A DNA stretch of 34,475 bases from Candidatus Udaeobacter sp. (GCA_013372845.1 JAALOD010000001.1:24109-58583), one strand, 5' to 3'; shown: positions 1-8,147, counted from the first letter of the stretch. Notes: generated by a model not told the origin, from the sequence alone. Program-made: numbers and translations.

Positions 1-1281
1 ATGAAGGAATCACAGAACCGAAAACCGCGCGTCATAATCGTCGGCGCTGGATTTGGCGGGCTTCAGGCCGCGAAGAAGCTCGCTCGCAAGAATGTGCTGA
101 TCACAGTGATTGACCGCACAAATTATCATCTTTTTCAGCCTTTACTTTACCAGGTCGCGACTGCTGCGCTCTCACCGGCAGACATTGCGGCACCGGTGCG
201 CTCCGTGCTGAGCAAATCCAAGAACGTAGAGGTAATTCTCGCCGAAGTGCAGTCCGTGGACGTAGAGGCCAAAAAAGTGAGAACGGCCGACCTGGAATTC
301 GACTACGATTATTTGATTCTCGCGACTGGTGCCCGGCATTCCTACTTCGGACATAATGACTGGGAAAGACTGGCGCCAGGATTGAAGAGTCTTGAAGACG
401 CGATTGAGCTCCGGCGTCGGATTCTGATGGCATTCGAATATGCGGAAAAAACCAACGATGAAGCGGCGCGCAAGGCTGCGATGACGTTTGTGATCATCGG
501 TGGCGGCCCCACTGGTGTGGAAATGGCCGGAGCAATCGCAGAAATCTCCCGTCACACGTTAGCAAAAGATTTTCGCCATATCGATCCGTCTCGGGCACGA
601 GTCATTCTCATCGAAGGCGAGTCGCGCTTGCTATCTGCCTTTCCCGAGGACTTATCGCAAAGCGCTCAAAAACAGCTCACACATCTCGGCGTGGACGTGC
701 GCACCGGCGTGCAGGCAACGAATCTTAATGAGGACGGAGTGCAACTCGGCGACGAATTCATTCCCTGCCGTGTGAAAATCTGGGCAGCCGGCAACAATGC
801 GTCGTTCATCGGCAAAACACTCGGCGCGTCAATTGACAGGGTCGGCCGCATCGTTGTGAACGATGACCTTAGCATTCCCGGCCACCCTGAAGTTCAGGTC
901 ATCGGTGACCTGGCGAACTTTTCATATCAGACCGGAGAACCGTTGCCGGGCGTATCGCCTGTAGCGATCCAACAAGGGCGCCACGCTGCGCGCAACATTC
1001 TTGCTATGATTAAAGGGCGGAAACCTCAGCGCTTCCATTATTGGGACAAGGGAAGCCTGGCAACAATTGGGCGGAACAAAGCGGTCGCCGATCTAAAATT
1101 CATGCATTTGAGCGGTCTTCCCGCGTGGCTGGCGTGGTTGTTTGTGCATATCATTTTTCTGGTCGGTTTTCGAAACCGCTTGCTCGTCCTTTTTCAATGG
1201 GCTTGGGCGTATTTTACGTTCGATAAAGGCGCGCGGTTGATCACCCGCAATTTTCAATCGGAGCAAAGACCGCCGGCGTGA
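1..1281 (+). CDS. ndh: Type II NADH dehydrogenase (NDH-2), FAD-dependent
   Basis: Single-subunit, non-proton-pumping NADH:quinone oxidoreductase of 426 aa that would feed electrons from NADH into the membrane quinone pool. The N-terminus carries a Rossmann dinucleotide motif (VIIVGAGFGG, residues 11-20) followed by the NDH-2 signature NYHLFQPLLYQVAT near residue 41. A second nucleotide-binding motif, FVIIGGGPTGVEMAG, lies near residue 163. The C-terminus has a hydrophobic stretch (LPAWLAWLFVHIIFLVGF) and a conserved-looking FTFDKGARLI tail, as expected for the membrane anchor of this family. Length is normal. The ATG is the first base of the window, so the promoter cannot be seen and a longer start cannot be excluded. 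The menaquinone genes mqnE and mqnA further along suggest its electron acceptor is menaquinone (inference). Confidence 0.93.
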   Translation: MKESQNRKPRVIIVGAGFGGLQAAKKLARKNVLITVIDRTNYHLFQPLLYQVATAALSPADIAAPVRSVLSKSKNVEVILAEVQSVDVEAKKVRTADLEFDYDYLILATGARHSYFGHNDWERLAPGLKSLEDAIELRRRILMAFEYAEKTNDEAARKAAMTFVIIGGGPTGVEMAGAIAEISRHTLAKDFRHIDPSRARVILIEGESRLLSAFPEDLSQSAQKQLTHLGVDVRTGVQATNLNEDGVQLGDEFIPCRVKIWAAGNNASFIGKTLGASIDRVGRIVVNDDLSIPGHPEVQVIGDLANFSYQTGEPLPGVSPVAIQQGRHAARNILAMIKGRKPQRFHYWDKGSLATIGRNKAVADLKFMHLSGLPAWLAWLFVHIIFLVGFRNRLLVLFQWAWAYFTFDKGARLITRNFQSEQRPPA

Positions 1282-1285
1282 CTCA

Positions 1286-1377
1286 TGTCATATTGAGCGA
1301 AGCGAAACACTTCTGATTATTGTTTGGGATTGCCCAGCAGAAACAATCTGAGATTCTTCGCTTCGCTCAGAATGACA
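1286..1377. repeat. Dispersed inverted-repeat element, copy 1 (GAGCGAAGCGAA type)
   Basis: Two arms of about 21 bases face each other: 1286-1306 contains GAGCGAAGCGAA and 1357-1377 contains TTCGCTTCGCTC. About 50 bases lie between. Two further copies lie at 11810-11902 and 28086-28182. The right arm runs into the ATG of ybeY at 1372, so the repeat supplies the start codon region of that gene. Confidence 0.75.
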
Positions 1378-1812
1378 GCTCCGGACATTTCCGTGCGCAA
1401 TCGTCAGCGAAAAATCCCGGTCAATGTGGCTGATCTCGAGATATTCGCAGGGAAAGCGTTGCGCCGCTGTCTGCAATTGCAGAAGCGGAAACCGACGGAC
1501 TTGGATAAATTGCATGAGGTTTTCGTGTGGCTCATTTCGGATCGACGAATGGCTTCGTTACATCGGAAATTTATGCATCAAACGGGTCCGACCGACGTGC
1601 TGACGTTTCAACACGGCGAAATCTTTATCAGCGTCGAGACCGCGAAAAAGCATGCCCGCGCATTTGGGAACTCGCTCGCCAGCGAGATTTGCCTCTACAT
1701 CGCCCATGGGCTTTTACATTTGCACGGGTTTGACGATCGAACGCAGGCTGCCACGCGCAAAATGAAAGCGATGCAGAAAAAAATTCTTCGTGATTGCAGC
1801 CGGGATCGATGA
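1372..1812 (+). CDS. ybeY: Endoribonuclease YbeY (rRNA maturation factor)
   Basis: Metal-dependent single-strand endoribonuclease that acts in 16S rRNA 3'-end maturation and 70S quality control in the cytoplasm. The family block is clear: TGPTDVLTFQHGEIFIS, then IAHGLLHLHGFDD. The usual zinc motif is H-x3-H-x5-H; the first two His are present, but the third position is Asp. An open frame extends upstream to 1324, but those codons come from a dispersed repeat, so ATG 1372 (MTAPDIS, 146 aa) is preferred; YbeY proteins are usually about 150 aa. The last four codons and the TGA stop lie inside a palindrome (1799-1819), so the natural C-terminus may have been overwritten by it. No strong Shine-Dalgarno sequence is seen. 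Confidence 0.88.
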   Translation: MTAPDISVRNRQRKIPVNVADLEIFAGKALRRCLQLQKRKPTDLDKLHEVFVWLISDRRMASLHRKFMHQTGPTDVLTFQHGEIFISVETAKKHARAFGNSLASEICLYIAHGLLHLHGFDDRTQAATRKMKAMQKKILRDCSRDR

Positions 1813-1819
1813 CCCCGGC
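1799..1819. repeat. Small palindrome with 3-base loop (ybeY end)
   Basis: GCCGGGATC, loop GAT, then GACCCCGGC, with one A-C mismatch between the arms. It supplies the stop codon of ybeY. It closely matches the elements at 4270-4290 and 15110-15130. A more decayed relative (GATCGGTCGTGCCGATTC on the minus strand) seems to lie at about 1836-1866. Confidence 0.7.
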
Positions 1820-1911
1820 AGAACTAATAATTCCAGAATCGGCACGACCGATCCCGACTACAACCCTACAGCTTGTTTGAACTGAGAGCGCCGTATGTTA
1901 GCGTTTCTGCC

Positions 1912-2283
1912 ATGAGTCGCGAGCGACGGCGGGGCGTCGGATGCCGGGCGCAGAGCAAAGATACAGAAGGAACGACTCATGTTTTGGACGAGACTGGCTC
2001 TGTAACGACTGCGGAGCCCACCAAGGAAACGCGCTCGGAAGAAGATCTCGATCTTCCCTGGCAGATCGTGGTCCACAATGATCCCGTGAATTTAATGAGC
2101 TACGTGACGATGGTTTTTCAACGGGTGTTCGGCTATCCGCGCGAGAGAGCCGAAAGACACATGCTGGAAGTGCATCAAAAGGGACGTTCGATCTTGTGGG
2201 CCGGCATGCGGGAGCCTGCCGAGCTTTATGTGCAGCAGTTACACGGCTATCTTCTGCTCGCCACTTTGGAAAAACTCAGTTGA
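1912..2283 (+). CDS. clpS: ATP-dependent Clp protease adaptor ClpS
   Basis: Adaptor that binds N-degron substrates and hands them to the ClpA/ClpC unfoldase. The core PWQIVVHNDPVNLMSYV, FQRVFGYPRERAERHMLEVHQKGRS and the C-terminal AELYVQQLHGYLLLATLEK match the ClpS fold, including the N-D pair at the substrate pocket and the H-x-K-G segment. The start is uncertain. ATG 1912 gives 123 aa. A TTG at 1984 is preceded by AGAAGGAA at 1965-1972 and would give 99 aa, closer to the family norm. A TTG at 1873 is also open. The N-terminal 30-45 residues are not conserved-looking. The stop is one base from the next start (TGATATG), so the two genes are probably translationally coupled. Confidence 0.88.
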   Translation: MSRERRRGVGCRAQSKDTEGTTHVLDETGSVTTAEPTKETRSEEDLDLPWQIVVHNDPVNLMSYVTMVFQRVFGYPRERAERHMLEVHQKGRSILWAGMREPAELYVQQLHGYLLLATLEKLS

Positions 2284-2284
2284 T

Positions 2285-2776
2285 ATGGAGATTTGCCGGC
2301 ACAACGACCAGATCGAGATCTCCGAGCTGGACCCGTTTCTTGCCGAGCTGCTTCGGCAGATTCCCGCAAGCGCCAGCCCAGACGGAGTACCAACTGCCGA
2401 GCAACGTCTCTTCAGTTCCCCAACAAATGGAGAAGAACCGGAGCTTTGCGCAGAATGGAAGCAGTACGTCGAACCTGAACTGCGGCGCCTGTTTCAGAGC
2501 GCAACCGAAACCGTGGCTGCCGATTTGGAACAACTAAATGGCAATGAAAAAAGCCTGGCGAATCGTACCCTGCATATTCCCGCCAAACACACCGACGCCT
2601 GGCTGAACGCACTCAATCAGGCGAGGCTGGTCATCGCCGCAAAAAATAACTTTACCGAACTCGAATTAAGCGACCATTTTCGCTCACCCATCGGATCGCG
2701 CCGGGACCTGAGCCTGTTCCAGATAAACTTCTACGGTTTTCTTCAGGAAGTTATCCTGCGCGAGCTGGATGGTTGA
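2285..2776 (+). CDS. DUF2017 family protein, ClpS-linked
   Basis: A 163-aa soluble protein with no signal peptide or membrane segment. DUF2017 genes are known next to clpS in Actinobacteria, and this gene begins one base after the clpS stop, so context and length support the assignment. Visible features are an acidic N-terminal part (ISELDPFLAELLRQIP), a central helical segment, and a C-terminal block FRSPIGSRRDLSLFQINFYGFLQEVILREL. Its function is not established; a role with ClpS in proteolysis is inference from the pairing. ATG 2285 was chosen over upstream in-frame codons because those overlap clpS. It converges with the anti-sigma-like gene 17 bases downstream. Confidence 0.7.
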   Translation: MEICRHNDQIEISELDPFLAELLRQIPASASPDGVPTAEQRLFSSPTNGEEPELCAEWKQYVEPELRRLFQSATETVAADLEQLNGNEKSLANRTLHIPAKHTDAWLNALNQARLVIAAKNNFTELELSDHFRSPIGSRRDLSLFQINFYGFLQEVILRELDG

Positions 2777-2793
2777 GCCACCAGGGCTCACAA

Positions 2794-3030
2794 CTACGCT
2801 TCCTTCCGCACGCGCACCATCGCCATGAGCCGGTCTTTGATTGCGCCGGAGGCTTTTGCCGGACGCAGACTCAGCGCAAATGCTTCGTGTAAACCGTAAC
2901 ATTCGCCGATGTAGTCTTCGGCCTTTTTCCCAAATTTCTTGCGTGCTTTTTCGAATTCCTCCACCTCTTCCGGCTCCAAGGCGCCAATGACGTAGAGCCG
3001 TGACTGGTTCTGGAATTCCTTAAAGTTCAC
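2794..3030 (-). CDS. Short anti-sigma-factor-like protein (sigma-binding domain only)
   Basis: A 78-aa product starting with GTG inside the last codons of the ECF sigma gene (11-base overlap), so the two are translationally coupled. The sequence FQNQSRLYVIGALEPEEVEEFEKARKKF resembles the N-terminal helical domain of RskA/ChrR-type anti-sigma factors, which sequesters the partner sigma factor: an 'x-A-L-G-x-L' type core followed by a helix rich in E and K. Classical members continue into a membrane helix and a periplasmic domain. Here the frame stops after the helical domain at 2794. It could be a cytoplasmic anti-sigma factor or a truncated one. The assignment rests on position and weak similarity. 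Confidence 0.55.
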   Translation of the reverse strand: MNFKEFQNQSRLYVIGALEPEEVEEFEKARKKFGKKAEDYIGECYGLHEAFALSLRPAKASGAIKDRLMAMVRVRKEA

Positions 3031-3697
3031 CTCTCAGCTCCTTGAGGCCGTCATAGATTTTTTTAAGTCCAAGTTCAAGCCTAGTCTTCACGGTTCCCAA
3101 GGGTGTATTCGTTTTTGCGGCGATTTCGCGCTGGCTCATACCTCGAAAAAATGCGAGGTCGATAGCCTCTTGTTGGGCTGGCGGAAGGCCGGCGATCACC
3201 TTCCGAATGAGGTCACGCGTGTCACTGAGCACGATCTCCTCTTGGGTGGCATTATGTGCCCAGGCATCAGGCTGTTGTTCAGTTTCATTTTGCAGACGCT
3301 CTTCTGCCCGCGCATAGGCCTGCTTTTTCCGCAACCCGTCAATCGCCCGTCGACGGGCCAATGTCACCATCCAGCCGAGCGGTTTGCCCTTTTGGGAAGA
3401 GAAGTTTTTCGCCTGGTTCCAAATCTCCATGAAGATCTCTTGCAAGAGATCGTCGGCCTCGGCTTCGTTGTGAATCACTCGCAAAATGAGCGCCTTCAAA
3501 ATGCCGTTGTACCGATCGTAGAGCTGAGAGAGCGCATCGGGGTCCTCCGCTTGGATCGCCTTCATTAGCTCCAAGTCACTCGGAGCTCCGGGCTCGACTT
3601 GCGGGACGACGGAGACGGCCGGCGCGCGCGATTTTGCAAGGCGGGCGCGTTTCCTTGGCTCGCGACGCGCAGGAGAAATGAGTTTGGATCGTCCCAT
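3020..3697 (-). CDS. RNA polymerase sigma-70 family, ECF sigma factor
   Basis: A 225-aa sigma factor. A basic N-terminal extension of about 40 residues precedes region 2 (ALSQLYDRYNGILKALILRVIHNEAEADDLLQEIFMEIW), the -10 binding segment (GKPLGWMVTLARRRAIDGLRKK) and region 4 with a helix-turn-helix (LPPAQQEAIDLAFFRGMSQREIAAKTNTPLGTVKTRLELGLKKI). The arrangement resembles SigK-like ECF factors (inference). The overlapping downstream gene looks like its anti-sigma factor. It is divergent from the treS fusion. Start ATG 3697 gives an unusually long basic head; an internal start is possible. Confidence 0.88.
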   Translation of the reverse strand: MGRSKLISPARREPRKRARLAKSRAPAVSVVPQVEPGAPSDLELMKAIQAEDPDALSQLYDRYNGILKALILRVIHNEAEADDLLQEIFMEIWNQAKNFSSQKGKPLGWMVTLARRRAIDGLRKKQAYARAEERLQNETEQQPDAWAHNATQEEIVLSDTRDLIRKVIAGLPPAQQEAIDLAFFRGMSQREIAAKTNTPLGTVKTRLELGLKKIYDGLKELRGEL

Positions 3698-3882
3698 CAG
3701 AGTTTAAGAACTTGCAATAAATCAATCAGCGGAGCCCGCGTGGACTCGCCATTGAGTCTCTTAAACTGCACAGACAACTTCGTCCACCGGTTTCGAACCG
3801 TGATAAAAGACGCATGATCCGCGCCGAACAATTGTTCAACCGGGGATTGCGCACTGCGTCTTGTGCGTCAAAAATTAAACGC

Positions 3883-6800
3883 ATGGCGCAAGGGGAGACT
3901 CAAACGAGCGTGGATCCGTTGTGGTACAAAGACGCAATCATCTACGAGATGCACGTCAAGACGTTTTGCGACAGCGACGGCGACGGGATGGGCGACTTCC
4001 GCGGACTGATCGAGAAACTGGATTATCTTCAGGAACTGGGGATCACTGCCATCTGGCTCCTGCCGTTTTATCCGTCACCGCTGCGGGATGACGGATACGA
4101 CATCGCCGATTACTTCGACGTCAATCCGAATTTCGGCACCCTCGATGATTTCCGCGCATTCCTTGATGCGGCGCATGCGCGAAATCTGCGCGTCATCACG
4201 GAGCTGGTCATCAATCACACTTCCGACCAAAACCCGTGGTTTCAAAAGTCCCGGCGCGCGGTAGCCGCAGCCGGGGTCGGTGACCCCGGCAGCGATCAAT
4301 CAACATCACGAGCGACAGGCGCCCGCATCTCCAGCAACGATCTCGCCTACAAAGACTTCTATGTGTGGAGTGACACCCCGGAAAAATACAAGGATTCCCG
4401 AATCATTTTTAAGGATTTCGAAACGTCGAACTGGGCATGGGACCCTGTGGCAAAAGCTTATTACTGGCATCGTTTTTATTCGCACCAGCCTGACCTGAAT
4501 TTTGATAACCCGGCGGTGCACGATGCCGTGGAAAAAGTCTGCGATTTCTGGCTCGGTCTAGGCGTAGACGGACTTCGTCTTGATGCGGTCCCGTACCTTT
4601 ACGAACGAGAAAACACCAGCTGCGAGAATCTGCCCGAAACGCATCAGTACCTCCGCAAGCTCCGCGCCCACATCGACGCGAAATTTCCAAATCGCATGCT
4701 GCTTTCGGAGGCGAACCAATGGCCGGAAGATGCAGCCGCTTACTTCGGCAACGGCGACGAATCGCATATGAATTTTCACTTTCCGCTGATGCCCCGCATG
4801 TTCATGGCGCTGCAGATGGAGGACCGCTTTCCCATCATCGATATCCTGGATCAGACTCCGTCGATTCCCGAGCAGTGTCAGTGGGCGATGTTTCTGCGCA
4901 ACCACGACGAGTTAACCCTGGAAATGGTCACGGACGAGGAGCGCGACTACATGTACCGAGTTTACGCTACCGATCCGCACGCTCGCATTAATCTTGGGAT
5001 TCGCCGGCGCCTTGCGCCATTGCTCGTAAACAGCCGACGCAAAATCGAGTTGCTCAACATACTCCTGTTCTCAATGCCTGGCACTCCGATCATTTATTAC
5101 GGAGACGAGATCGGCATGGGTGACAATTTTTATCTCGGCGATCGCAACGGTTGCCGAACCCCAATGCAGTGGAGCCCCGACCGCAACGCCGGATTTTCCA
5201 GAGCAAATCCGCAGCAGCTTTATCTGCCGATTACGATCGACCCGGAGTATCACTACGAAGCCATCAACGTGGAAAATCAGCAGAAAAATCTCTCCTCCCT
5301 ACTCTGGTGGACACGCCGAGTCATCGCCATGCGGAAAAATTTCAAGGCGTTTTCGCGGGGCTCGCTTGAATTTCTTTATCCAGACAATCCCAAGGTTCTC
5401 GCCTTTCTTCGCCGTTACGAGGACGAAATCATTCTGGTGGTAGTGAATCTCTCGCGCTTTGCCCAATCGGTGGAACTGGACCTTTCACGCTTCTCTGGCT
5501 ACGTGCCGATGGAAGTGTTTAGCCGCAATCTGTTTCGGCCAGTTAGAAAATCCCGTTACGTCATTACGCTCGGTCCACACGCGCATTATTGGTTCGCCCT
5601 GCACGCGCCGACCGACGGACGCCGTGCGCCAAGAAAGAGAGCTGTGCCAGTAATCAATGCGCCGATGGAGCTAGAGACGCTGCTGGCCAATAGCCAACGC
5701 GCTGCCATCGAAGGCGAAATTTTGCCCAGGTACCTTCAGACCTGTCGCTGGTTCGGTTCAAAGGCGCGGACTTTTCGCAATCTGAGAGTCGTTGAGCGGG
5801 CTTCGATCTCGGAGGATGCCGATGGCGCCCAACTTTGGTTTGTCGAAGTCAGTTATTTGGATGGACCAACGGAAACTTATGCGCTCCCGGTCAAGATCGC
5901 TTCTGGAGACTCTGCGCGCTCAATTTCTCAAGCCGCACCACACGCGATTATTGCCCGTTTTGAAGGCACTGAAGAAAATATTCTGTTTGATGCCATCTGG
6001 GATCCGAAGTGTCGCTCACAATTCCTTACAGCGATCGTTCGTGGCGAGAAAATGAAAGCGCGAGCCGGCGAACTTGTCGGCACAGTTGCCAAAACGATCG
6101 AACCAGATCAGCCGGTCAGCTTCGAGAATTCAGAGGTATTGGGTGCAGAGCAGAGCAACTCTTCGATGCTCTTTGATAACAAATTTTTCCTTAAGCTTTA
6201 TCGCAAGCTCGAGGACGGCATCAATCCAGATGTTGAAATAACTCGATTTCTCACAGAGCACACCAAGTTTCCAAATGTGCCGGCGTTCGTCGGCGCGATC
6301 GAATACCGCCAGCCAAAAGCGGAACCGACTGTTGTTTGTCTGCTGCAGCGCGCCGTTGCCAGCGAAGGCGATGTCTGGATGCTCGCTTTAGACGCAGTCG
6401 GCCGCTATTACGAGCGTGTACTGGGCCGCAAAGCGGATCTTCAGAATGAAACGGCGGCACCCGGCGCGTTGCTCGATGAGCTGATCGGCGGCGTTCATCC
6501 TGAGAAAACAAATTTGCTAGGACAACGCACCGGTGAGTTACATCTCGCGCTCGCCTCGAATTCCGATGATCCGGCGTTCCGACCGGAGCCATTCAATGCG
6601 ATGGCCCAACGCTCCGTTTACCAAAACATGCGGGCGTCGCTGCGGCGTACGTTTACTCTTTTGGAAAAGAAAATATGCGACCTTTCGGCAGCTTTCCGCG
6701 ACGAAGCCAAGGAAGTGCTCGACGCCGAACAAGAGATACTGGCGCGCGAAAAACGGCTGCTCGATCGTCGCACCAATGCCGCCAAAATCCGGATTCATGG

Positions 6801-7239
6801 CGACTATCATCTTGGTCAGTTGCTTTACACCGGAAAAGACGTCGTCATTTTGGATTTCGAAGGCGAACCTGCGCGACCGCTGAGCGAACGCAAACTGAAA
6901 CGCTCCGCGCTACGCGATGTCGCAGGCATGATGCGATCGTTCCAATACGCCGCCTACAGCGCGCTGTGGCAACCGGCCATGCGCAAAGAAGATGTGCCAT
7001 TTTTGGAGCGCTGGGCCGATCTCTGGTATCGTCACATGGGCAGTGTCTTTCTGCAGAGCTATTTGAAGACAATCGGCACTGCCATCTTCATTCCGCAAAA
7101 CAGCGAAGACCTCCAAATCATGCTCGAAGCCTATTTGCTGGACAAAGCAGTTTACGAAATCGGCTACGAGTTGAACAATCGGCCTGGCTGGGTCGTGATT
7201 CCCGTCCGCGGCATCAAGCACATTTTGAAGTCCGCGTGA
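3883..7239 (+). CDS. treS: Trehalose synthase (maltose alpha-D-glucosyltransferase) fused to maltokinase
   Basis: A two-domain enzyme of 1118 aa. The N-terminal GH13 TreS domain interconverts trehalose and maltose. The C-terminal Pep2/Mak domain phosphorylates maltose to maltose 1-phosphate, the substrate of GlgE for alpha-glucan synthesis. GH13 catalytic residues are visible: nucleophile D234 (GLRLDAVPYLY), acid E276 (LLSEANQWPED) and D342 (FLRNHDELTLE). The kinase part begins near residue 600 (YLQTCRWFGSKARTF) and has HGDYHLGQ (D974) and LDFEGEP (D991). ATG 3883 starts at MAQGETQTSVDPLWYKDA; an upstream ATG at 3814 is in frame but adds atypical residues. An insertion of roughly 24 residues between SRRA and KDFYVWSD contains a palindromic repeat (4270-4290). 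GlgE is not in this window. Confidence 0.93.
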   Translation: MAQGETQTSVDPLWYKDAIIYEMHVKTFCDSDGDGMGDFRGLIEKLDYLQELGITAIWLLPFYPSPLRDDGYDIADYFDVNPNFGTLDDFRAFLDAAHARNLRVITELVINHTSDQNPWFQKSRRAVAAAGVGDPGSDQSTSRATGARISSNDLAYKDFYVWSDTPEKYKDSRIIFKDFETSNWAWDPVAKAYYWHRFYSHQPDLNFDNPAVHDAVEKVCDFWLGLGVDGLRLDAVPYLYERENTSCENLPETHQYLRKLRAHIDAKFPNRMLLSEANQWPEDAAAYFGNGDESHMNFHFPLMPRMFMALQMEDRFPIIDILDQTPSIPEQCQWAMFLRNHDELTLEMVTDEERDYMYRVYATDPHARINLGIRRRLAPLLVNSRRKIELLNILLFSMPGTPIIYYGDEIGMGDNFYLGDRNGCRTPMQWSPDRNAGFSRANPQQLYLPITIDPEYHYEAINVENQQKNLSSLLWWTRRVIAMRKNFKAFSRGSLEFLYPDNPKVLAFLRRYEDEIILVVVNLSRFAQSVELDLSRFSGYVPMEVFSRNLFRPVRKSRYVITLGPHAHYWFALHAPTDGRRAPRKRAVPVINAPMELETLLANSQRAAIEGEILPRYLQTCRWFGSKARTFRNLRVVERASISEDADGAQLWFVEVSYLDGPTETYALPVKIASGDSARSISQAAPHAIIARFEGTEENILFDAIWDPKCRSQFLTAIVRGEKMKARAGELVGTVAKTIEPDQPVSFENSEVLGAEQSNSSMLFDNKFFLKLYRKLEDGINPDVEITRFLTEHTKFPNVPAFVGAIEYRQPKAEPTVVCLLQRAVASEGDVWMLALDAVGRYYERVLGRKADLQNETAAPGALLDELIGGVHPEKTNLLGQRTGELHLALASNSDDPAFRPEPFNAMAQRSVYQNMRASLRRTFTLLEKKICDLSAAFRDEAKEVLDAEQEILAREKRLLDRRTNAAKIRIHGDYHLGQLLYTGKDVVILDFEGEPARPLSERKLKRSALRDVAGMMRSFQYAAYSALWQPAMRKEDVPFLERWADLWYRHMGSVFLQSYLKTIGTAIFIPQNSEDLQIMLEAYLLDKAVYEIGYELNNRPGWVVIPVRGIKHILKSA
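4270..4290. repeat. Small palindrome with 3-base loop, in frame inside treS
   Basis: Perfect 9-bp arms (GCCGGGGTC and its complement) around the loop GGT, preceded by GTAGCCGCA. It is read through as AGVGDPG within an extra segment of the TreS domain. Other members of this family are at 1799, 8121, 13690, 15110, 18992, 19074, 19116 and 31808. Confidence 0.85.
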
Positions 7240-7276
7240 GCCCATCTCTCAGCGGCGATAAACGCGAAAGAAAATA

Positions 7277-7299
7277 GCTCAGCCTTTTTAAGGCTGGGC
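7277..7299. terminator. Hairpin after the treS fusion, possible terminator
   Basis: GCTCAGCCTT, loop TTT, AAGGCTGGGC: a 10-bp stem with one T-G wobble, 38 bases after the treS stop. No long T-run follows, so it could equally be a repeat element. A second hairpin (CCAGCGT, loop TCAG, ACGCTGG) lies at 7336-7353. Confidence 0.4.
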
Positions 7300-7381
7300 A
7301 GGTCTGTTAACGAGGTCGAGTCCTTCATCGGTGTCCCAGCGTTCAGACGCTGGACTATTACCAGGAAATCATACTAAACAC

Positions 7382-7409
7382 TTGCAGCAATTGAGTCTGC
7401 GTTTATAAG
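7382..7409 (+). promoter_or_regulatory. Putative sigma-70-like promoter for the CADD-like gene
   Basis: TTGCAG at 7382-7387 and TATAAG at 7404-7409 are separated by 16 bases and lie 27 bases before the ATG at 7436. This was found by eye only. Confidence 0.35.
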
Positions 7410-7435
7410 CACATTGAGGTGCAGAAACGAATTTT

Positions 7436-8107
7436 ATGAAACAATATCTCGAAGAAATCGACAATGACATTGCGGAGAAACATCTGTTGAAACATCCGTT
7501 TTATCTCGCGTGGACGCGTGGCGAATTGAGCAAAGAAGCGCTCACGGATTACGCGCAACAGTACTATCATCATGTCGCAGCGTTTCCGACGTATCTATCG
7601 GCGGTGCATGCGCACTGCGATCATCAGGCCACGCGGAAACAATTGCTCAACAACTTGATCGATGAAGAAGCTGGCTCGCCGAATCATCCCGAGCTTTGGA
7701 AGAAATTTGCGGATAGTCTGGGCGTCGAAGACGCCGACCTGGCGCAAACCGACAAGCAACCGGAGACGAAAAACTTGATCAACACATTCCGTTCGGTTTG
7801 TGGGCAGCGATCGACTGCGGAAGGTCTCGCGGCACTTTACGCGCATGAGAGTCAAATTCCGTCGATCTGTGAATCTAAAATCGATGGACTGAAGAAGCAT
7901 TATGGATTCACCAAGCCCGAGCATTATGAATATTTTACTGTCCATATCGAAGCGGACCGCGAGCATTCCGCCGCCGAGCGTCAAATGCTGAGCCGTCACC
8001 TGGATGCCCAGAATTTCGAATCAGTGAAAGTCTCTGTGAACCGCGTTCTCGACGCGCTTTGGGATATGCTCTCAGGCGTTTGCCGCCGTCACGCCATCGC
8101 GTATTGA
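7436..8107 (+). CDS. CADD-like diiron protein (TenA/PqqC fold), putative pABA synthase
   Basis: A 223-aa heme-oxygenase-like helical protein of the CADD family, related to TenA and PqqC. The chlamydial member provides p-aminobenzoate for folate by sacrificing its own residues. From memory of chlamydial CADD (Y27, E81, H88, E142, K152, H174, D178, H181), the same residues appear here with a constant offset of four: Y23, E77, H84, E138, K148, H170, D174, H177. They sit in HPFYLAW, DEEAGSPNHPELW, YAHESQIPS, ESKIDG and YFTVHIEADREHS. Metal ligands and the proposed self-cleaved Tyr and modified Lys are therefore all kept. No folate gene is adjacent. Whether pabA/B/C are missing elsewhere cannot be seen from this window. 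Confidence 0.82.
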   Translation: MKQYLEEIDNDIAEKHLLKHPFYLAWTRGELSKEALTDYAQQYYHHVAAFPTYLSAVHAHCDHQATRKQLLNNLIDEEAGSPNHPELWKKFADSLGVEDADLAQTDKQPETKNLINTFRSVCGQRSTAEGLAALYAHESQIPSICESKIDGLKKHYGFTKPEHYEYFTVHIEADREHSAAERQMLSRHLDAQNFESVKVSVNRVLDALWDMLSGVCRRHAIAY

Positions 8108-8120
8108 TTGATGCGGCCTG

Positions 8121-8139
8121 CGGTGCTTGACACAAGCCG
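8121..8139. repeat. Small palindrome with 3-base loop, convergent spacer
   Basis: On the minus strand it reads TGTAG, then CGG-CTTG, loop TGT, CAAG, two bases, CCG. It sits between the convergent stops of the CADD-like gene (8107) and the protease gene (8148) and belongs to the family listed at 4270-4290. Confidence 0.6.
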
Positions 8140-8147
8140 CTACAACT

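Noticed and set aside
1324-1371. Upstream extension of YbeY
   Set aside because: These codons are part of a dispersed inverted repeat and do not resemble a YbeY N-terminus.
6675-7277. Plus-strand open frame of about 200 codons overlapping the maltokinase domain
   Set aside because: It is a shifted frame of treS with Arg/Ser-rich composition; the maltokinase motifs are in the main frame.
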